Assembly (NCBI RefSeq): GCF_047495875.1
Contig: NC_092465.1
Coordinates: forward strand, 9,101,160 to 9,165,159
DNA length: 64,000 bases
From: Pithys albifrons albifrons
Lineage: Eukaryota; Chordata; Aves; Passeriformes; Thamnophilidae
Direction of reading: 5' to 3'
The translations under genes and the position numbers were made by a program. The notes below the pieces were generated by a model, which was given only the letters and a program-made list of their open reading frames with translations, was not told the DNA's origin and did no database searches. Shown here one piece after another: positions 23,075 to 35,850 of this stretch. Within the stretch, counting starts at the first letter, position 1. Each line of letters opens with the position of its first letter.

Positions 23075-26000
23075 AATACTATTGTTGGGCTGTATCAAAC
23101 AAGAAAAAAGATTTATTGAATCAAACTGAAGCCCAACCCTGCATACTGATATTGTTACAGTCCATGTATGTCTACATGCTGAATCACATGTATTCCCAAT
23201 GGTTTTAGAGCTTGATTTTGTCCCCATGATGTTCTTTAAGTGTTATTTGGTAGTGGTTTCAGTGCATCAGTTCATGTGAATCCTTGCTCTGATAATGCCA
23301 AGAGATTTTTTCACAGATTGTTGTGTCAGACCTGAGCTATAGCAGGGATCAAGAAGTTGTGGTGCAAGTGGAATCAGTGAAAGCTGCTCCCCTCTGGACC
23401 TGTGCCTGCAGTTGATGTGAGACCTATTCAACGGTTTTCCAGCCCTGGTACTCATGTCTCTTGCCCATATGACTTCTCCCATAGCTAACAGAAAATAAAT
23501 TCAAGCTGTAGTCTTACCTTCCACAGGGACACTAATAAAATCTCAGACCCTTCTCAGCTGCTACATTTAGAATTGAATAGAACAGGAATTGTAGAAATTT
23601 GTAGGGACACAATACCTACCCTTCTCTTAAATTTGGCTGACATTGCCTATTAGGCTTAAAAATCATTTGCAAAATGAAAGGGTGAGGGAACATTCAGACG
23701 TAACATGATTGCATAAGCTTAATTCCCTCAGGAGAAAAGAGAAAAAGAAACATGAAAAAGGCAGAGATTCCCTCTCCACTCTGCCAAGCTATTCATCAAA
23801 GGACTTGTGGTCTTAAGCAGGAATGGATCTTACTGCCAATCCTACACCAGTGTGATTCCCCAGTTGCAACTTTCACAAAAGGGACAAAAAAATCAGCTCC
23901 ACACATCCAGGCTGGTGTACTTCACCCCAAAATGAATGTCCATAAATTCAAAACCTGGGGAAAAAATGAGTATAAGTCTGGCAGACTGTCCAAACTGCTT
24001 CTCCATGGACATGTTGTTGTAAGCATTTCCCTTTTAGAACTACTGCTGTGTAACAGTCTCTCATTTTAATCTTCTAAACTTGTGTCAGAGGGCAGACAGG
24101 AAAAAAGTATTACAGCAGTGTGTGACCCTTGAAATTTGCTTCTTCCTATCCCCCTCCCCAGAAATTCACACTTATATTGTAGGAGATGGACCTCTATTGT
24201 CCCAATTCATTCAAGTGGTGTGTATGTTTCATGCTCTAAAATGGATGTGCATAAAACATTATGCACATTCAAAAATATATTTGCATCAAAATAGAAGAAA
24301 TTTCTTGAGCTTTATTTTAATATCTAATGAGGAGTGCCCAAATTTTCTAAGAGAAGTCTTGATCCCCAGGACTCCTTTAGTGTGGAATGTATTGTTCATA
24401 AAGAAGGTGCTGTGTATGAGGAAACAGAGCAGAAAGAGTACTCTCCATCTATTCATGCTTTGAAGAGCTTTAAATGATTTCCAGAAATAGAAACAGCACC
24501 TGCTAAGGGCAGGAGCATAATTGTTTACATGCCCTCAAGCATTGCTCTTCTGCACCACTTTTCATCTTTTCTCAAAAGAATTAAGAACTAAACACTGAAG
24601 GATTAGAGTGGTGCAAGGTTGAAAAAAGGAGATCAGGGCAGGCTGGGCAGAGAAGAGTAGGGCAAAATGTTTATTTGCAATGGTGTAGTTTATAAGTCCA
24701 ATGGCCATTGAATTCTGTGATTAGTTTTACTTGCATGGTAAATGACCGTATGTTGGATCTTCCTTTAGTGCCGTGATGATCTAATGGCTCTAGTCAAGAG
24801 TTGCAGCTTTTAGTTTTGGAAGCCGAGTGTGACACTGTACAAAGCTGCACCATGGGCAAAAGGATGTAGGGCTACACCTACAGACCAAGGGCTCTTGGGA
24901 CCATGGGGTGGGCACGAGGTGTTGAGTTCAGTCTCTGTTGGGACAAAGGGTACCTATGCTGCCATTAAAATTCTGAAATGAAAAAACAGAGCAGGAAAGC
25001 ATTTGAGGACAACAGATGAGTTTTGTTGACTTTGTCTTGACCTTGTGCACATCCTTACACAGTCCACAAAACTGGAGCATTGCAGGCTTAGACAGCTGAT
25101 CTTGTCATCACAAGGCTGGGAGTTTAGGTAATCTGAAAATGGTGGTGGGCTAGAATAAACCCCTGAGGCAGATGCAGGTCAGTAGAAATAGCTCACAGGA
25201 TAAAAGCATTTTCAAAAGTGTCCTTAGATCATATATAAAGGAACACAATGCTTTTTATCATATTGTAGTCAAACTCTAGGCAGTTTCAAGCTGCACATAG
25301 ACCTCTTGACAAGAGCGTACGGTCATTCACACAGCAAGAATGGTTGGGAGGTGCTGCATTCATCTCTCCCTTTGTATGTGCAGCCTTTCCCAGATTTACT
25401 TCCATATTTCTGTTGCATGCTTCAAAATTGTTATTATTTAAAAAAAAAACAAACATAAGATTTAACTTGACTGAAATTATAGAACCAAAATGTGGATGGG
25501 GGTCACAAAATACTCTGAGTACTGCCTATAGAAATATTTAATTGCTGCCAAGGGGATGATCTGACCTCAAGCAGTTTTTTGGGGGTAGAAATAACTGTTT
25601 CACTTATGGGAAAACCAAAAGGAATTTCTTAGTAGCTGATAGTGGGCACTTTGCAAAAATTAAAGGAACAGTCTCAGCCCAAGTCAGCAAAAACATTGTG
25701 GTTACTGTGAGGGAGACAGAACAGACACAACTCAGCCTCTGCTGGTCCCACGTGGCTGCAGGAGGTTGGCCTAACGCAGTTAAGGCTTCCCAACCCACAA
25801 AATGCTTATTTTTGGAATACTTATAGGAGTTCCTTTTTCTATGCCTTTAACTCACTATCTTCCTATAGAATCATACAGATATATGGTGTTACTGCAATGG
25901 AAGGGTTACAGCTTTAGTAACTAAAAAGGAAAGAAAACAGTAAAGAAAGTATCTCTGCTGATAGAGTGATGCCAGATTATACATTGCAAGGTTTGGCCAG

Positions 26001-26149
26001 AGACACGCCCACAGCTAGGTTTGCTTGTGTTCTTTGAAATAGAAATGCTAGTGAACCTTTTTTAAAAAATAATTAAATAAGTTTCTTCAAAGGCAAAAAT
26101 ATCTCTTCTCTACCAGTTAATTTCCTTTGCATGTACGCTTTATTGGAAA
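23075..26149. other. Non-genic stretch
   Basis: Two plus-strand frames of 105 and 127 codons (23,752-24,069 and 24,080-24,463) lie almost end to end. They share no frame, have no recognisable domains and show no splice logic, so I do not call them. An ATTTGCAT octamer occurs at 24,279-24,286. Nothing else stands out. Confidence 0.6.
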
Positions 26150-26330
26150 GAAATAACCAATCTACTACCCTGTAATTAATTGGATTACAGAATAATTACA
26201 GCTTTGTTTGCTTTCTGCAGATTACATGGTAATTATATTTGGTACTGCCATGAAAAACCAAGAATTTCTAACTATGTCATTACATGGTTATTTCTACAAC
26301 ACAATGCAACTGTTTAATTATACATGCAGT
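26150..26330. promoter_or_regulatory. TAATTA-rich candidate enhancer core
   Basis: Four TAATTA homeodomain cores lie within about 150 bp (26173, 26193, 26230 and 26315). There are also ATTACAG at 26184-26190 and two ATTACATGGT phrases about 58 bp apart, inside non-repetitive sequence. Clusters of this kind are typical of conserved non-coding elements near developmental genes (known of such elements; conservation here is inferred). The density is notable even allowing for AT-rich DNA. Confidence 0.4.
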
Positions 26331-28829
26331 TTCTTTACTTCAATGGAAAAATGATTAAAATAATGCCAATGCCTCAAAGTTTAGAACAAGTGCCAGCATA
26401 TTATATAACATTTATGATATCGGTAGGCATTTGTATGTGAGTTTGCAAGTATGTATTTACATACACAGGGTTACCAGTCATTCTTCCAGTCTCCCCTTTA
26501 TCCCCAAGGTATGTGATTCAAATTTTGGAATAGGTACCAATACTCCGTTTGATACAGGGCATATTGGCCCAGAAAAACCTGAACCAGAAGCCATGAGTCT
26601 TTTCCCTAGTTCTTGAGTCTATTTAAAAATAGCCATGACAAAGATGGATAAAAGGATGAGTGCACGATAGATACCTCAAGCTGCACGAGCTTAGTTTTGA
26701 CAAGGTTTCTGTACTTGTCAGAGTATTTGTTGGCACAATTTCCACTTGCTGAAGGATTGAGCTCTTCTGAGCTTCTTCCCTGAATTACCCTCTGCTGCTA
26801 AATAAGCTTCTTTAGTTGGATCTTGTTAGAAAGAAAAAGATCATCAATGCCACATGTTTCCTATAATGAGCGGACAGAGCCAACCAGATCCAATAAAGTT
26901 GAATGTCTATCTTTTCCAGCCATGGGGAAAATCCATATACAGTAAAGTCTACTCTTTTAATGCTTGGGTCTAGCATTCAGAGTCTCGATTTGTAACAGAA
27001 ACATGAGTGGCTAGCAAATCTTTTCTCATCACCATTTCACACTTCGCTGATGTCTGATGAAAGAAATAAAACAAAACCATGAAATAATATGAGAGACAAT
27101 AAGGGTAAATATCTTTTTTTCTTTTTTTTACGAGGTGACCTCTATGTCTAAGCAGAAGTATGTACAAAGTAGAAGCAGTCTGCACTGACTCACTCATAGA
27201 TCCTTCTAAAGAAGCAAACTGATAATGAATGAGGCATGTGGGGATCTGTGGGCCCACGAGAGTCACAGGTCTTTGGAAGAGGCATTACTGATGAAAGTTC
27301 TTCCAACCAAGCAAAGTCACAACAAAAAAGTCCAGAACTTTTGCACTTTTCCCAGTACTAGCAAAATGTACTACATCTCCTAGAATATCTTTTTTTCCTC
27401 CTATATTGCCCCAGGCACAAGGAAAGCACCTTCCATCTGCAAAGCTGTACATCTACCAGCATAATATAAATCCACTTAACACAACTGTATGGAACAGCAC
27501 AGATTTTAGAAGCCTCAGAAAGACTACCAACACAAGTGCCACATGCTGTCTTTATGTAAAGCTGCAGGGTTTTTCCAATGTATATTATAAGGGAACGAAA
27601 TAAAAAGGAAAAAATTATGACATTGGTATATTATTAAATCTCACAAAAGAATCATCTAGGATAGGACTAAGTCGCTATAATTCTTTTGTTTACTTTAGCT
27701 GGCCATGGACTACTACTTACAAACTATTGTCATGTTGGGCAAGTTGCTGTAGAAAAAGAGAACTAAGAGAAATTTCTGATCACTTTGACAAACAAAGATA
27801 CTGGAGGAATACAGACATCTGGAAGAGACAGAAGTTGACATTTAGTCTATGACTTGTAAAAATACAATAGGCTGTGAAGAGCCTTAAAAGTAAATACTTC
27901 TAGATACTGCTGTGACAGATGAATCAAAGGATGACTGTACAGTGAGGGTCTGAGAGGCTTTTAGAATGATACCAGAATCACTGCTGTTCTCCATCTTTAT
28001 CCATTCTGGATCTGGTCATGCGAATCATTTGTGCCTTTTAAATCAAGGGAAATCAATGGGAGTTCAGTCTCTGGGGGTCTTGCAAGACTGTGCCCTGAGG
28101 AGAGGTATATTTTATACTCCATCCAAATTAGTTTGAATTTGTTCTGTCTGGCAGTAGATAGCAGTAGCTGCCAATGTAATCAGTGTCACTTGCTGCTGAA
28201 GATATAGCATGAAAACTCTGTCATTGGACAAGACATTTTGCATCTTGTTCCTGTTGCAGAAAGCTAATTCCAACACTAGAAAATTCAGCAAAGCCATTTC
28301 CACAGGTTTAATTGCAAGGTCCCTCAGTGTGGGTACAGAGCAAGCCAGCTTGATAACCTTATTCACAACCTTGAAACCCAGAGGGATAGTTCAATGTTGC
28401 CAGGGGTTACTTGGATCCCGTAGCTATATATTACAGTGCTTGCATTAAAATGCAGTTCTACCACCAAGTTTCTCTAGATGGTTGTTCTGAGATTCATGGA
28501 TAGGGAATCTCATAAAGGAAAGAAGCACGTCACAAAGGAAGGTTGCTTATTAGTCATCATCCAGTAAACTTGAAGTGAATAATTAAATTTTACTATAACA
28601 TGTTTCTTTCCTGAGTTGCTGTCGCAGAGGTTTAAGCAGAGTGAGATCTGCAAAAGCCTCCATGCTCAGTTCAAGTGTTGTTCTGTGTTAGCATCATTAT
28701 GTGCTGTAGTTAAGCATTTTGTTAACTTCAATATTGACAGGAAAAACATTTTTCAGGTAAGTTCAACTGGTAGGTAAACACAGCACAGCTTTAAGACTGT
28801 GGGAAAATAGAGTGATTAAGCTATCTTAA
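26331..28829. other. Non-genic stretch
   Basis: No gene is supported. The opposed frames at 28,112-28,366 (-) and 28,209-28,448 (+) cover the same DNA, so at most one could be real, and neither is recognisable. A GAAATCAATGGGAGTTCAG phrase near 28,050 recalls an old amniote repeat (compare 46,280-46,398) but is too short to call. Confidence 0.6.
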
Positions 28830-28846
28830 GGGGGGGGCGGGGGGGG
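28830..28846 (+). repeat. G8-C-G8 run
   Basis: Two runs of eight G are separated by one C and followed by AGAG. The run can fold as a G-quadruplex with very short loops. It is a common site of sequencing error, so its length may be inexact. Confidence 0.9.
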
Positions 28847-29091
28847 AGAGCCATTATTTGCTGTCATTATGTACTGTTTGCTAATCATGCTCATCAGGTG
28901 ATAAAAATGAAGAAGCTGATTTAGTTTTTTAGCATTCTGCCTAAAATCCTCAGAGATTCTTAGGGAAGTAATTCTTTCCCCTATTGTGCCTTCTCTCTCT
29001 CTACTTACAGCACTGTACATTAAGGATCAAAATATGATAGTTGGTTTTAATTGACAGTGTTGATTTCTGTCCATTGTGGTGGGCTCGTCAG

Positions 29092-29158
29092 CACTGGGTT
29101 AATGGTTGGACTTGATGAGCTTAAAGATCTTTTCCAACCTAAATGATTCTATGATTCT
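29092..29158 (+). mobile_element. CR1 LINE 3' end, 5'-truncated
   Basis: The sequence reads GGTTGGACTTGATGAGCTTAAAGATCTTTTCCAACC, split here as GGTTGGACTTGATGAGC and TTTTCCAACCTAAATGATTC, and ends ATGATTCTATGATTCTA. This is the characteristic 3' untranslated end of avian chicken-repeat-1 elements, including the terminal octamer repeat in place of poly(A). Only the last 70 bp or so is present, as expected of the severe 5' truncation of CR1. No reverse transcriptase sequence is visible upstream, so it is inert. It is the best evidence that the host is a bird or close relative. Confidence 0.92.
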
Positions 29159-30109
29159 AAATTTATAAACAGCAAAGCCACAGGTATTCCTGGGTATCAG
29201 GAACAGCTGAGCTCTAGCTACCCACACCTCAGCTGAAAGCTTCATGTAGAGCCCATCTTTGTCCAGAAAAGAGTTACTGATGCTTTTGCTGCTGTTGCTG
29301 TATGTTCATGTGAGATATGAACATCTGGGGACCAGGTGATTGGATCTTCGTTGTTATTTTGTGAAGGTAGGGACAAAGGTTTTGGGCATTGGATATTTTC
29401 CATTTGTTCCCAGCTCAGTGAATGGATGACATTTCAATGTCACTCTATTATCAGTCTTTCTATTTCTTCATCCATAAAGTACTTTTCCAACTTCAGGTGA
29501 AATGTTGTGTATAATGGTAGCATATATATCTGAAGATATTATTATTAAAGGTAGGCCACTGTCATCTATATGCCCTTGGTTTGATTCACAAATGTGGTAC
29601 CTCTGCATTTACTTTCTTCTCGAACTTCCTTGTGAATGAAATGAGGAAGAGAATTACATGTTTGATTCTTGGAAGGAGACATTTCATGAATATGTTGGAG
29701 TTGCTTTGGGAGCCTCTGAGAAGGGAAGAAGTCAAGCCCAGCCTGTCAAGAAATCCAAAGGCAGAAGGCCATCTCCTCACATGGTTTAAATCACTGCGCA
29801 GCAGAACTGTATCAGTAGTTTGCTGGCATGTTCTACTCCCCTTTTAGAGAAATGTGTTTTAAATACTCGACTATTACTGTGGTTTGATTAATGAAATTCC
29901 AATTGAAAATGAAACACACATTTATTTACAGAATATGGCCTGTGCACTACCAGGGAACACATCACAGTAGTAGTGGAACTTAAAGCTACGAAAGTGTTTT
30001 CAGATCTTCTCATGTTTTGATTCAATCAACTGTAGAAGTACAAAGGGTGTTTACGTACGTGTAATAGAAAAAGCTGTATACACTTGGATGAGTAGTAAAT
30101 TCTGATGAG
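29159..30109. other. Non-genic stretch after the CR1 tail
   Basis: Overlapping opposed frames at 29,581-29,847 (+) and 29,586-29,780 (-) are unrecognisable. No repeat or regulatory signal stands out apart from a small TACGTACGT palindrome near 30,052. Confidence 0.6.
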
Positions 30110-30400
30110 CTTTCTTTTGTTCGGTTATTTAAAGTATTTATAGAACCCATTTGCATTTGGCTGGATGATTGTAGGAATTTTCATTGTGTATTGAAATGCC
30201 AATTCTAAATCATGACTACATATTGGAGTAATAATATACAGTGCTTTTGTCTTAATGATTTTCCATTTTGTGCTTGAGCCAAGTATCTATATGGGTTAAA
30301 ATCTATAATTCCCAGAACTGATAGACAATTCAAAAGGCTTAACAGACTTCATGCATCACTTGCTATTGAAACTGTATATCTAGAGGAAAACTAATATATT
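30110..30400. promoter_or_regulatory. Conserved-looking block with octamer
   Basis: Non-repetitive, AT-biased sequence with an ATTTGCAT octamer (POU-factor site) at 30149-30156 in CCCATTTGCATTTGG. It resembles vertebrate conserved non-coding elements in texture. No alignment was possible. Confidence 0.28.
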
Positions 30401-33239
30401 GACCTTAGAAGGCCATTTACTGTTTTTTGAAATAAATCCATCACTTGTAAGTCCATGGAGTTTTTATTTTGGTGTTAAAAGAGAAACATGAATACTGTGA
30501 GCATTTGGGCTTTTGGGGTAGCCCATTTTCAGATCCCAGAATAGTATCTATGTTTGATCTAGAGCTAAGTATTAGTTCCAATGGGAGCTATGAAAAAAAT
30601 ACCTATTGTTCCTGTCGTTATATTTATTCCCTCTAGGATGCCACCAGGTAACCACAGGTTTCAGAGGTTTTCTTATATTTTGATCTCTGTGTGTAACACA
30701 ACTTTTGAAAAGCACAACGGTAGTTCTTCCTGTTTCCCACACTTATAAACAATTATTTATTCATGACTGAATTTTAAATTCACTTAAGTCCTTTAACAGT
30801 CATCATTCTATTTGTTTAAAGTGACTGGACACTTCATATGGCACCTTGGGACAAAGAATAGGAAGGCAGTTATATATTTTCATGTCTCTAAGATTCTTCT
30901 TTAGTGTGTAAAATAGTTCACTTGGTGCTAAGATATTTAAGCTCCATGTTCCAGTTGCACATCACAAGGAGACTTTTAAAAGCGTTGAGAGCTTCAACAA
31001 CTACAATAAATGTTAAAGTACCAAACTTAATCTCAGACTTGGGAATTATGATTTTTCAACTAATCTTATTGGGTTAGCTTTAACCACCAAAACAAATTAG
31101 TAGTTAGTGATCCTAGTTACAATATAACTAGGAGTAATAGAATAAAAGTAGGCACATACAAATGCTGGAAAATGCTTTCTACAAGTGAGCTGTAGCAAAT
31201 AAGGAAATAGTACCCCTATGGGAATTTTGGAAAGCTTTTTCTTCAATAAGGTAAAGTGCAATAGACAGCATATTAATAAATCTGACCTCTTGCAGAAGAC
31301 CCAAATGCTATTTCGTTCCTGGATCCTGAAAAAATAAACATAATCAGAAGAATATTTAACATAGGATGCCAAGATTCTGATAAAATTTATATTCAAAGAG
31401 ATGCATTTAAAATCACTCTTCAATGGCAGGCAAAAATAACAGATAGAAGATGGAAGAGAAAGAAATCTCATTTCCCCACATCTGTGTGTGATGACCAATA
31501 GAAAAGATGTCCAGTACCACCCTGGGACATCTCTGGGTGAGACAAAAATGATTTTTCAAGGTCAAGTTTGTTCTCCAAGAACCAACTCTAAAAATGTGGC
31601 TCAAAAATATCCTTCCTACCAATATCAAAATCAAAGGTTGATGTTCTGACTGAAAGAACCAAGAACCTCACAGTAATAGGATTAGATGAATTTCCATACA
31701 TCCTCTGGCTGATAGTGAGCCTGAAAGAAGAGAATCTGAAGAGTCTAGAAGTATTACTCTGTTGTAACCTTCCCATCACTAAAAGGGAATGAGAGATAGA
31801 ACCATTAATAAAATGTCCAAGGCCTAGGGAGGATTTCTAAGCACTGGTTACTTGACAGAAGCTGGTGCTCTCCTGCAGTGAAGAACGTATAAACCAACAG
31901 CAGATGTTGGTCAATTTTTGACTCCAAATATCAGAGAAGCATTTAAACATATTCTTACCTTTAAGCATACATTGATGTGTTTGCCTGAAAGAGACATTTT
32001 TCACAACTGAAATAACACTTTACCTGATGTCTGCATCAGAACACGCTCCCTGGTTCACTTACAGACATGATGGAGAATATGGACTCATAGGGGACACTTG
32101 AGGTCATCTGTTTTCTGTCATAGATGGTAGGTACATCCTATTAATTCTTCAGTAATTTTTTTCTCATCATAAATTGTCTGTTTGCATCAGTTCACTGGCG
32201 CAGTAAGTAGCTTTCTTCACCACCATCCACAGGAAATTTTCATTAATTTATGTACACTGATTTGCCAGTGAAGTGTAACTTAATCTTATTAATTCCTGAA
32301 GGGGGTTATGTTTAGTTTCCATATGGACAATACAGCATATGAATCCCATTTTTCTATTCAGAGGAATCTCTGAAATGGGGAGAAAAGAGAGAAGAATGAT
32401 TTTAAGGGAGACATGTTTAAAAAAGGAGACATTTGTCGTTTTGTTTTCTTTTTTTCTTTCTTCTGGTTTGATATATTCTTACATGTGGCAGCTTTTAGTT
32501 CTGTTGATATTTATAATTATCCTCTTGGTGGAGAAGGAAAACTTTCAAGACTCAAGAACCCTGATGCTATAATATACACTCTCTGAGGGAACTTCTTCAA
32601 CTGCATTAATAAGAGTTAAGTGATGGAAGGCAGCTATTAGAAGAATAAATACACATTCTAAAATATTGCTCCCTATTTATCTTCCTAACATCCATGGTTA
32701 AATCACATAGTCAGGAAAACCTGCTGTAGGACATCTTAATGGAGAGAATGAACAATACATGCAGACATAAAAACAGAATGTGCTTGTCTTGGACCAGAGG
32801 ATGAGTCAGTGGTGGCCAGTTGTCAAGCCTCCCTGTACTCCTTTCCAAGCCCAGTTTGTCCCATGTGAAATGGTCACGTGGACTACTTATGGTGACTGAA
32901 ACATTCAGAATGCTCTGGCTTTTCATCTGGAGAATACAGAGAGATAATGTGGAAGAGCCTATTTGGCACTGAGCCACGGTAGATGCAACTGATGAGGTTG
33001 TGATTGTTTTGCCCTACTTAAGCAGTCTGAAGAATTGTGCTTTTGAGAAATTGTGGCCTGTGTGTACTTGATTAGAGGAGTTATTGTGATGGTAAATAAC
33101 AGAATAAGCTTGTTTTTCACATTACTCATTTTGTGAGACTTCTGGCTATTTAGTATAAGCAATGATATTTCCTGGAGTCCTTTGGAGTGTTAAATATGTA
33201 TGACCCTAAGTCTCAATTGACTTGCAGTGTACACATTTA
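30401..33239. other. Non-genic stretch
   Basis: The 133-codon minus frame at 31,097-31,498 is rich in F, Y, C and S and has no recognisable motif. It follows from A-rich plus-strand sequence. Three overlapping minus frames between 31,413 and 31,779 are likewise unconvincing. No repeat family was recognised. Confidence 0.6.
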
Positions 33240-33560
33240 CAAAACACACAAAACATGGGAACTGGAAAACCCGGTATGACTCAGTGTTTGATCCAAGGTG
33301 TCAAGCAGTACAGAAACCTCTCAGATCGTCACATCAGCGATGTTTGATGCTGGGTCATTTGGGGAGGTCAGCTGTAGATACCAGTGCTGAAACATTTTTG
33401 AAAATGACTTTTGGGAGACCTGATGTAAATGTACACAATGCTTGGCAATTTGTTGGTCATAAATTGCTTGCAAAGGTAATTCTGCTTCGTGTTTGGGAAA
33501 TATCTGCAAACAATCTCCGAATGCGATGCCTTTTCTCATTCGTCAGCACCAGGATGTGAT
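33240..33560. other. CpG-retaining segment open on both strands
   Basis: Seven CpG dinucleotides occur in about 320 bp, more than in flanking DNA. The plus strand is open for 110 codons (33,227-33,559) and the minus strand for 72 (33,321-33,539). Neither product is recognisable. It could be a conserved element, a decayed exon or chance. The plus frame has no good donor at its end. Confidence 0.2.
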
Positions 33561-34439
33561 CTCCTTTCACCAGTCTGTTTCAGGCACTGTCCTTGCACAT
33601 GCAGAGTTCATTAACTGTTAATTCTCAGTATCAGTCAGCCATAGAGGCCATGTGATAGTGCAGATAATGTTTATCCTCCATTATTGGAGCACTAAGGTTT
33701 TGCCAAGATGAAGTAGAGGCATTCAAAGAAATTCCAAGAAGGCAGATAGTGAAATATTAACTTTCAGCCTTTTGGAAAAATATCCAATAACACTTTCAGC
33801 ATAGGAGCAGGCAGATACAACTTGTGTGGATGCTGCTTTGAGAAAACTAAAAGGAATAATCTTAAAAATCATAACCAAAACAAGTTCAGAGTTTTCATTC
33901 ATTTCCCTATGAATAGACTTAGCTATAATTTTTTGCCTCTGTGGCACCAGTTTTTTTTCTTTTTATTCTACAAAAGATGTAAGAGTTCTAATAAATTTGT
34001 TGGCCTTGTGTTTTAATAATTTTGCATGTTTCTTCTCTAGAAGAATGAAAAAATGCAAGATAGAGAATTTTTTTGATCCATTTTGAAAAAAAAATATAAA
34101 ATATATTACAAGCCTCTAAAATGTTTTAATAACGTGTTTGATCTGCTGGAGGGAAAATGTACATTTGGTCCAAACTCTTTCACATTTTCCCATCTCTGTA
34201 AAGTTTATTTTCAGTGTGTAATGAATTAGAAATCCCAGTATTATTAGGGAGGCCATAGCTGTGGTGAGTGTCAGTAGGTAGGCAACAAGGGTGAAATCCT
34301 GGACTCATCAGATTTATAAGTGTACCCCTATTAGCTTCATAGGATAAGGCTTTCATTTGAGACTGTATCAGCATTGATAAAATTACCCATTTCATACAAT
34401 AATAAATATACTCTTATAGGATTGGAACCTAAACTAACA
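33561..34439. other. Non-genic AT-rich stretch
   Basis: Mostly AT-rich sequence, strongest around 34,040-34,130 (A-runs with AAATATAAAATATA). Nothing coding or repetitive is recognisable. Confidence 0.65.
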
Positions 34440-34690
34440 ACCTAAACGTTGGATCAAATTACAAGAATGTTGGCTCACATTTTTAAAATGCTGTCTAACA
34501 TGGCAAAGTTCAGTGAGCTAGGCCTGAACTCTGACTTGCATTTAAATGGGGAAGTTTTCATTATCAAATAAAGGTTTTTATTTGTTATTTAGCCATAATA
34601 ATTTCTTTATAAAGTCAATTTATTTTTCAAGAATCACAGTGCTCAAGGTGCCCTAATAGAGTGCAACTACTGGATTTTCTAAAATAAGAA
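34440..34690. promoter_or_regulatory. Conserved-looking non-coding block
   Basis: Complex, non-repetitive sequence with several ATTA/TAAT cores and phrases such as GTTATTTAGCCATAATAATT. It opens the 34.4-41.4 kb region where such texture is densest. The evidence is texture only. Confidence 0.22.
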
Positions 34691-35099
34691 GCTGGCTTTG
34701 ATTTGGTAGGAGTGCAAACCTGTCTCAAGCTACTAACTTTTAATTTACTGGTATTCTTAGCAGTCAGAAATGATTGAAGAAGGCTTGGTTATAGAAAAAT
34801 GAAAAAATAATTTGTTTTACTCTAAAATATCTTTGAGAGCATTTAGCTTTTCATAGAGAAAACATACAATCTTAAAAGAGAAGGAAAAATTATTTATGTG
34901 TTTTATGATATAATTTGAAATTCAACTGTTTTATTTAGCCTGTGGAATTACAAAACCCTCAAAAACTCAGTGAGACCAGGACTGACCACGTGTTTCTGTG
35001 TGTGTGCATGTGCAAGGGAGAAAAAGGGGGAGAGCAAGCCCAAGCAGAGCAGTAGAAAACATTCTGATGGATCTAATTTAATTTTATGTTGTGTTTTTA
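34691..35099. other. Non-genic spacer
   Basis: AT-rich with a short TG-rich patch (TGTGTGTGCATGTGC near 35,000) and a CACGTG E-box at 34,987-34,992. Nothing else is supportable. Confidence 0.6.
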
Positions 35100-35850
35100 T
35101 GTTGAAGTTCATTTACAAGTGCTGACACTTTGCCGAGAAATGCCATGAATGTGGGATCTGCCACAAATGAGAAGAATATTTTTTTAACTAACTTTAGCTG
35201 TGTATGATAATTTGTTAAAAAAACAATAGCTTATTGCATTACAGTTGAACGCAAAGATATTACTGTACTCAGCTAAAATCAAATAATCTTTTGGTTTCTA
35301 TTCTCTCCAAACTAAGCTAAACAGTGGTGTCACAAAATGACAAATTACAGGATGAACATAAAAGCAGTGCCTTCAAAAATACAATAGTTATACAAGCCAT
35401 CTATTGTTAATGAAGAATATAATGCAATTTGTCTGTCTGTAATACAATTATGCAAATCAAAGATGGAACTATCCTGAAATCTCTCTACATTCGAAGTCAT
35501 TAAAATGAGATAATTTATCAAAAAGAATATTACTGATCATGTTTATGTGTTGCACATTAATCCTATTACAATAATGTATCTTTCTACTAATGTAATGGAT
35601 TTGTGCAATCTAACAGAAAATGACTTTTATACTACCCACAATTACAAAAATATTCAAAGCATATCCATTGCTGCATAATAACATATGCCTAAGACTGTAC
35701 AATAAACTTATTAAAACAAACAAAGCTTATGAATGTAACCTTCAAACCAATAAAGACAATGCTAAATTCAATTTTATTGCCCTCATTATTTCAACAACTT
35801 CATATATAATAAACATGGTGAGTAAATTACCTTAACCTTCTTTATAAAGA
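35100..35850. promoter_or_regulatory. Candidate conserved enhancer with overlapping POU and TCF/LEF sites
   Basis: A long AT-rich but non-repetitive block. A SOX-type CTATTGTT lies at 35401-35408. At 35450-35462 an ATGCAAAT octamer shares two bases with ATCAAAG, the reverse complement of the TCF/LEF core CTTTGAT. Many AATACAAT, TAATTT and ATTACAA words surround them. The 71-codon plus frame at 35,620-35,835 is K/N/I-rich and reflects composition. Texture and packed sites suggest an enhancer; conservation and activity are inferred. Confidence 0.35.

Noticed and set aside
23018..23227. HPSI-repeat protein on the minus strand
   Set aside because: It is only the translation of the GGAT microsatellite.
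23752..24463. Two nearly adjacent plus frames resembling a two-gene unit
   Set aside because: Different phases, no recognisable products, and operon logic does not apply to this vertebrate-type DNA.
25862..25886. TATAGAATCATACAG as a minus-strand CR1 tail
   Set aside because: Lacks the doubled AATCATAGAAT octamer and the following GGTTGGAAAAGACC phrase.
31097..31498. 133-codon minus-strand open frame
   Set aside because: Composition-driven (rich in F, Y, C, S, I), no known motif, and overlapped by another minus frame in a different phase.
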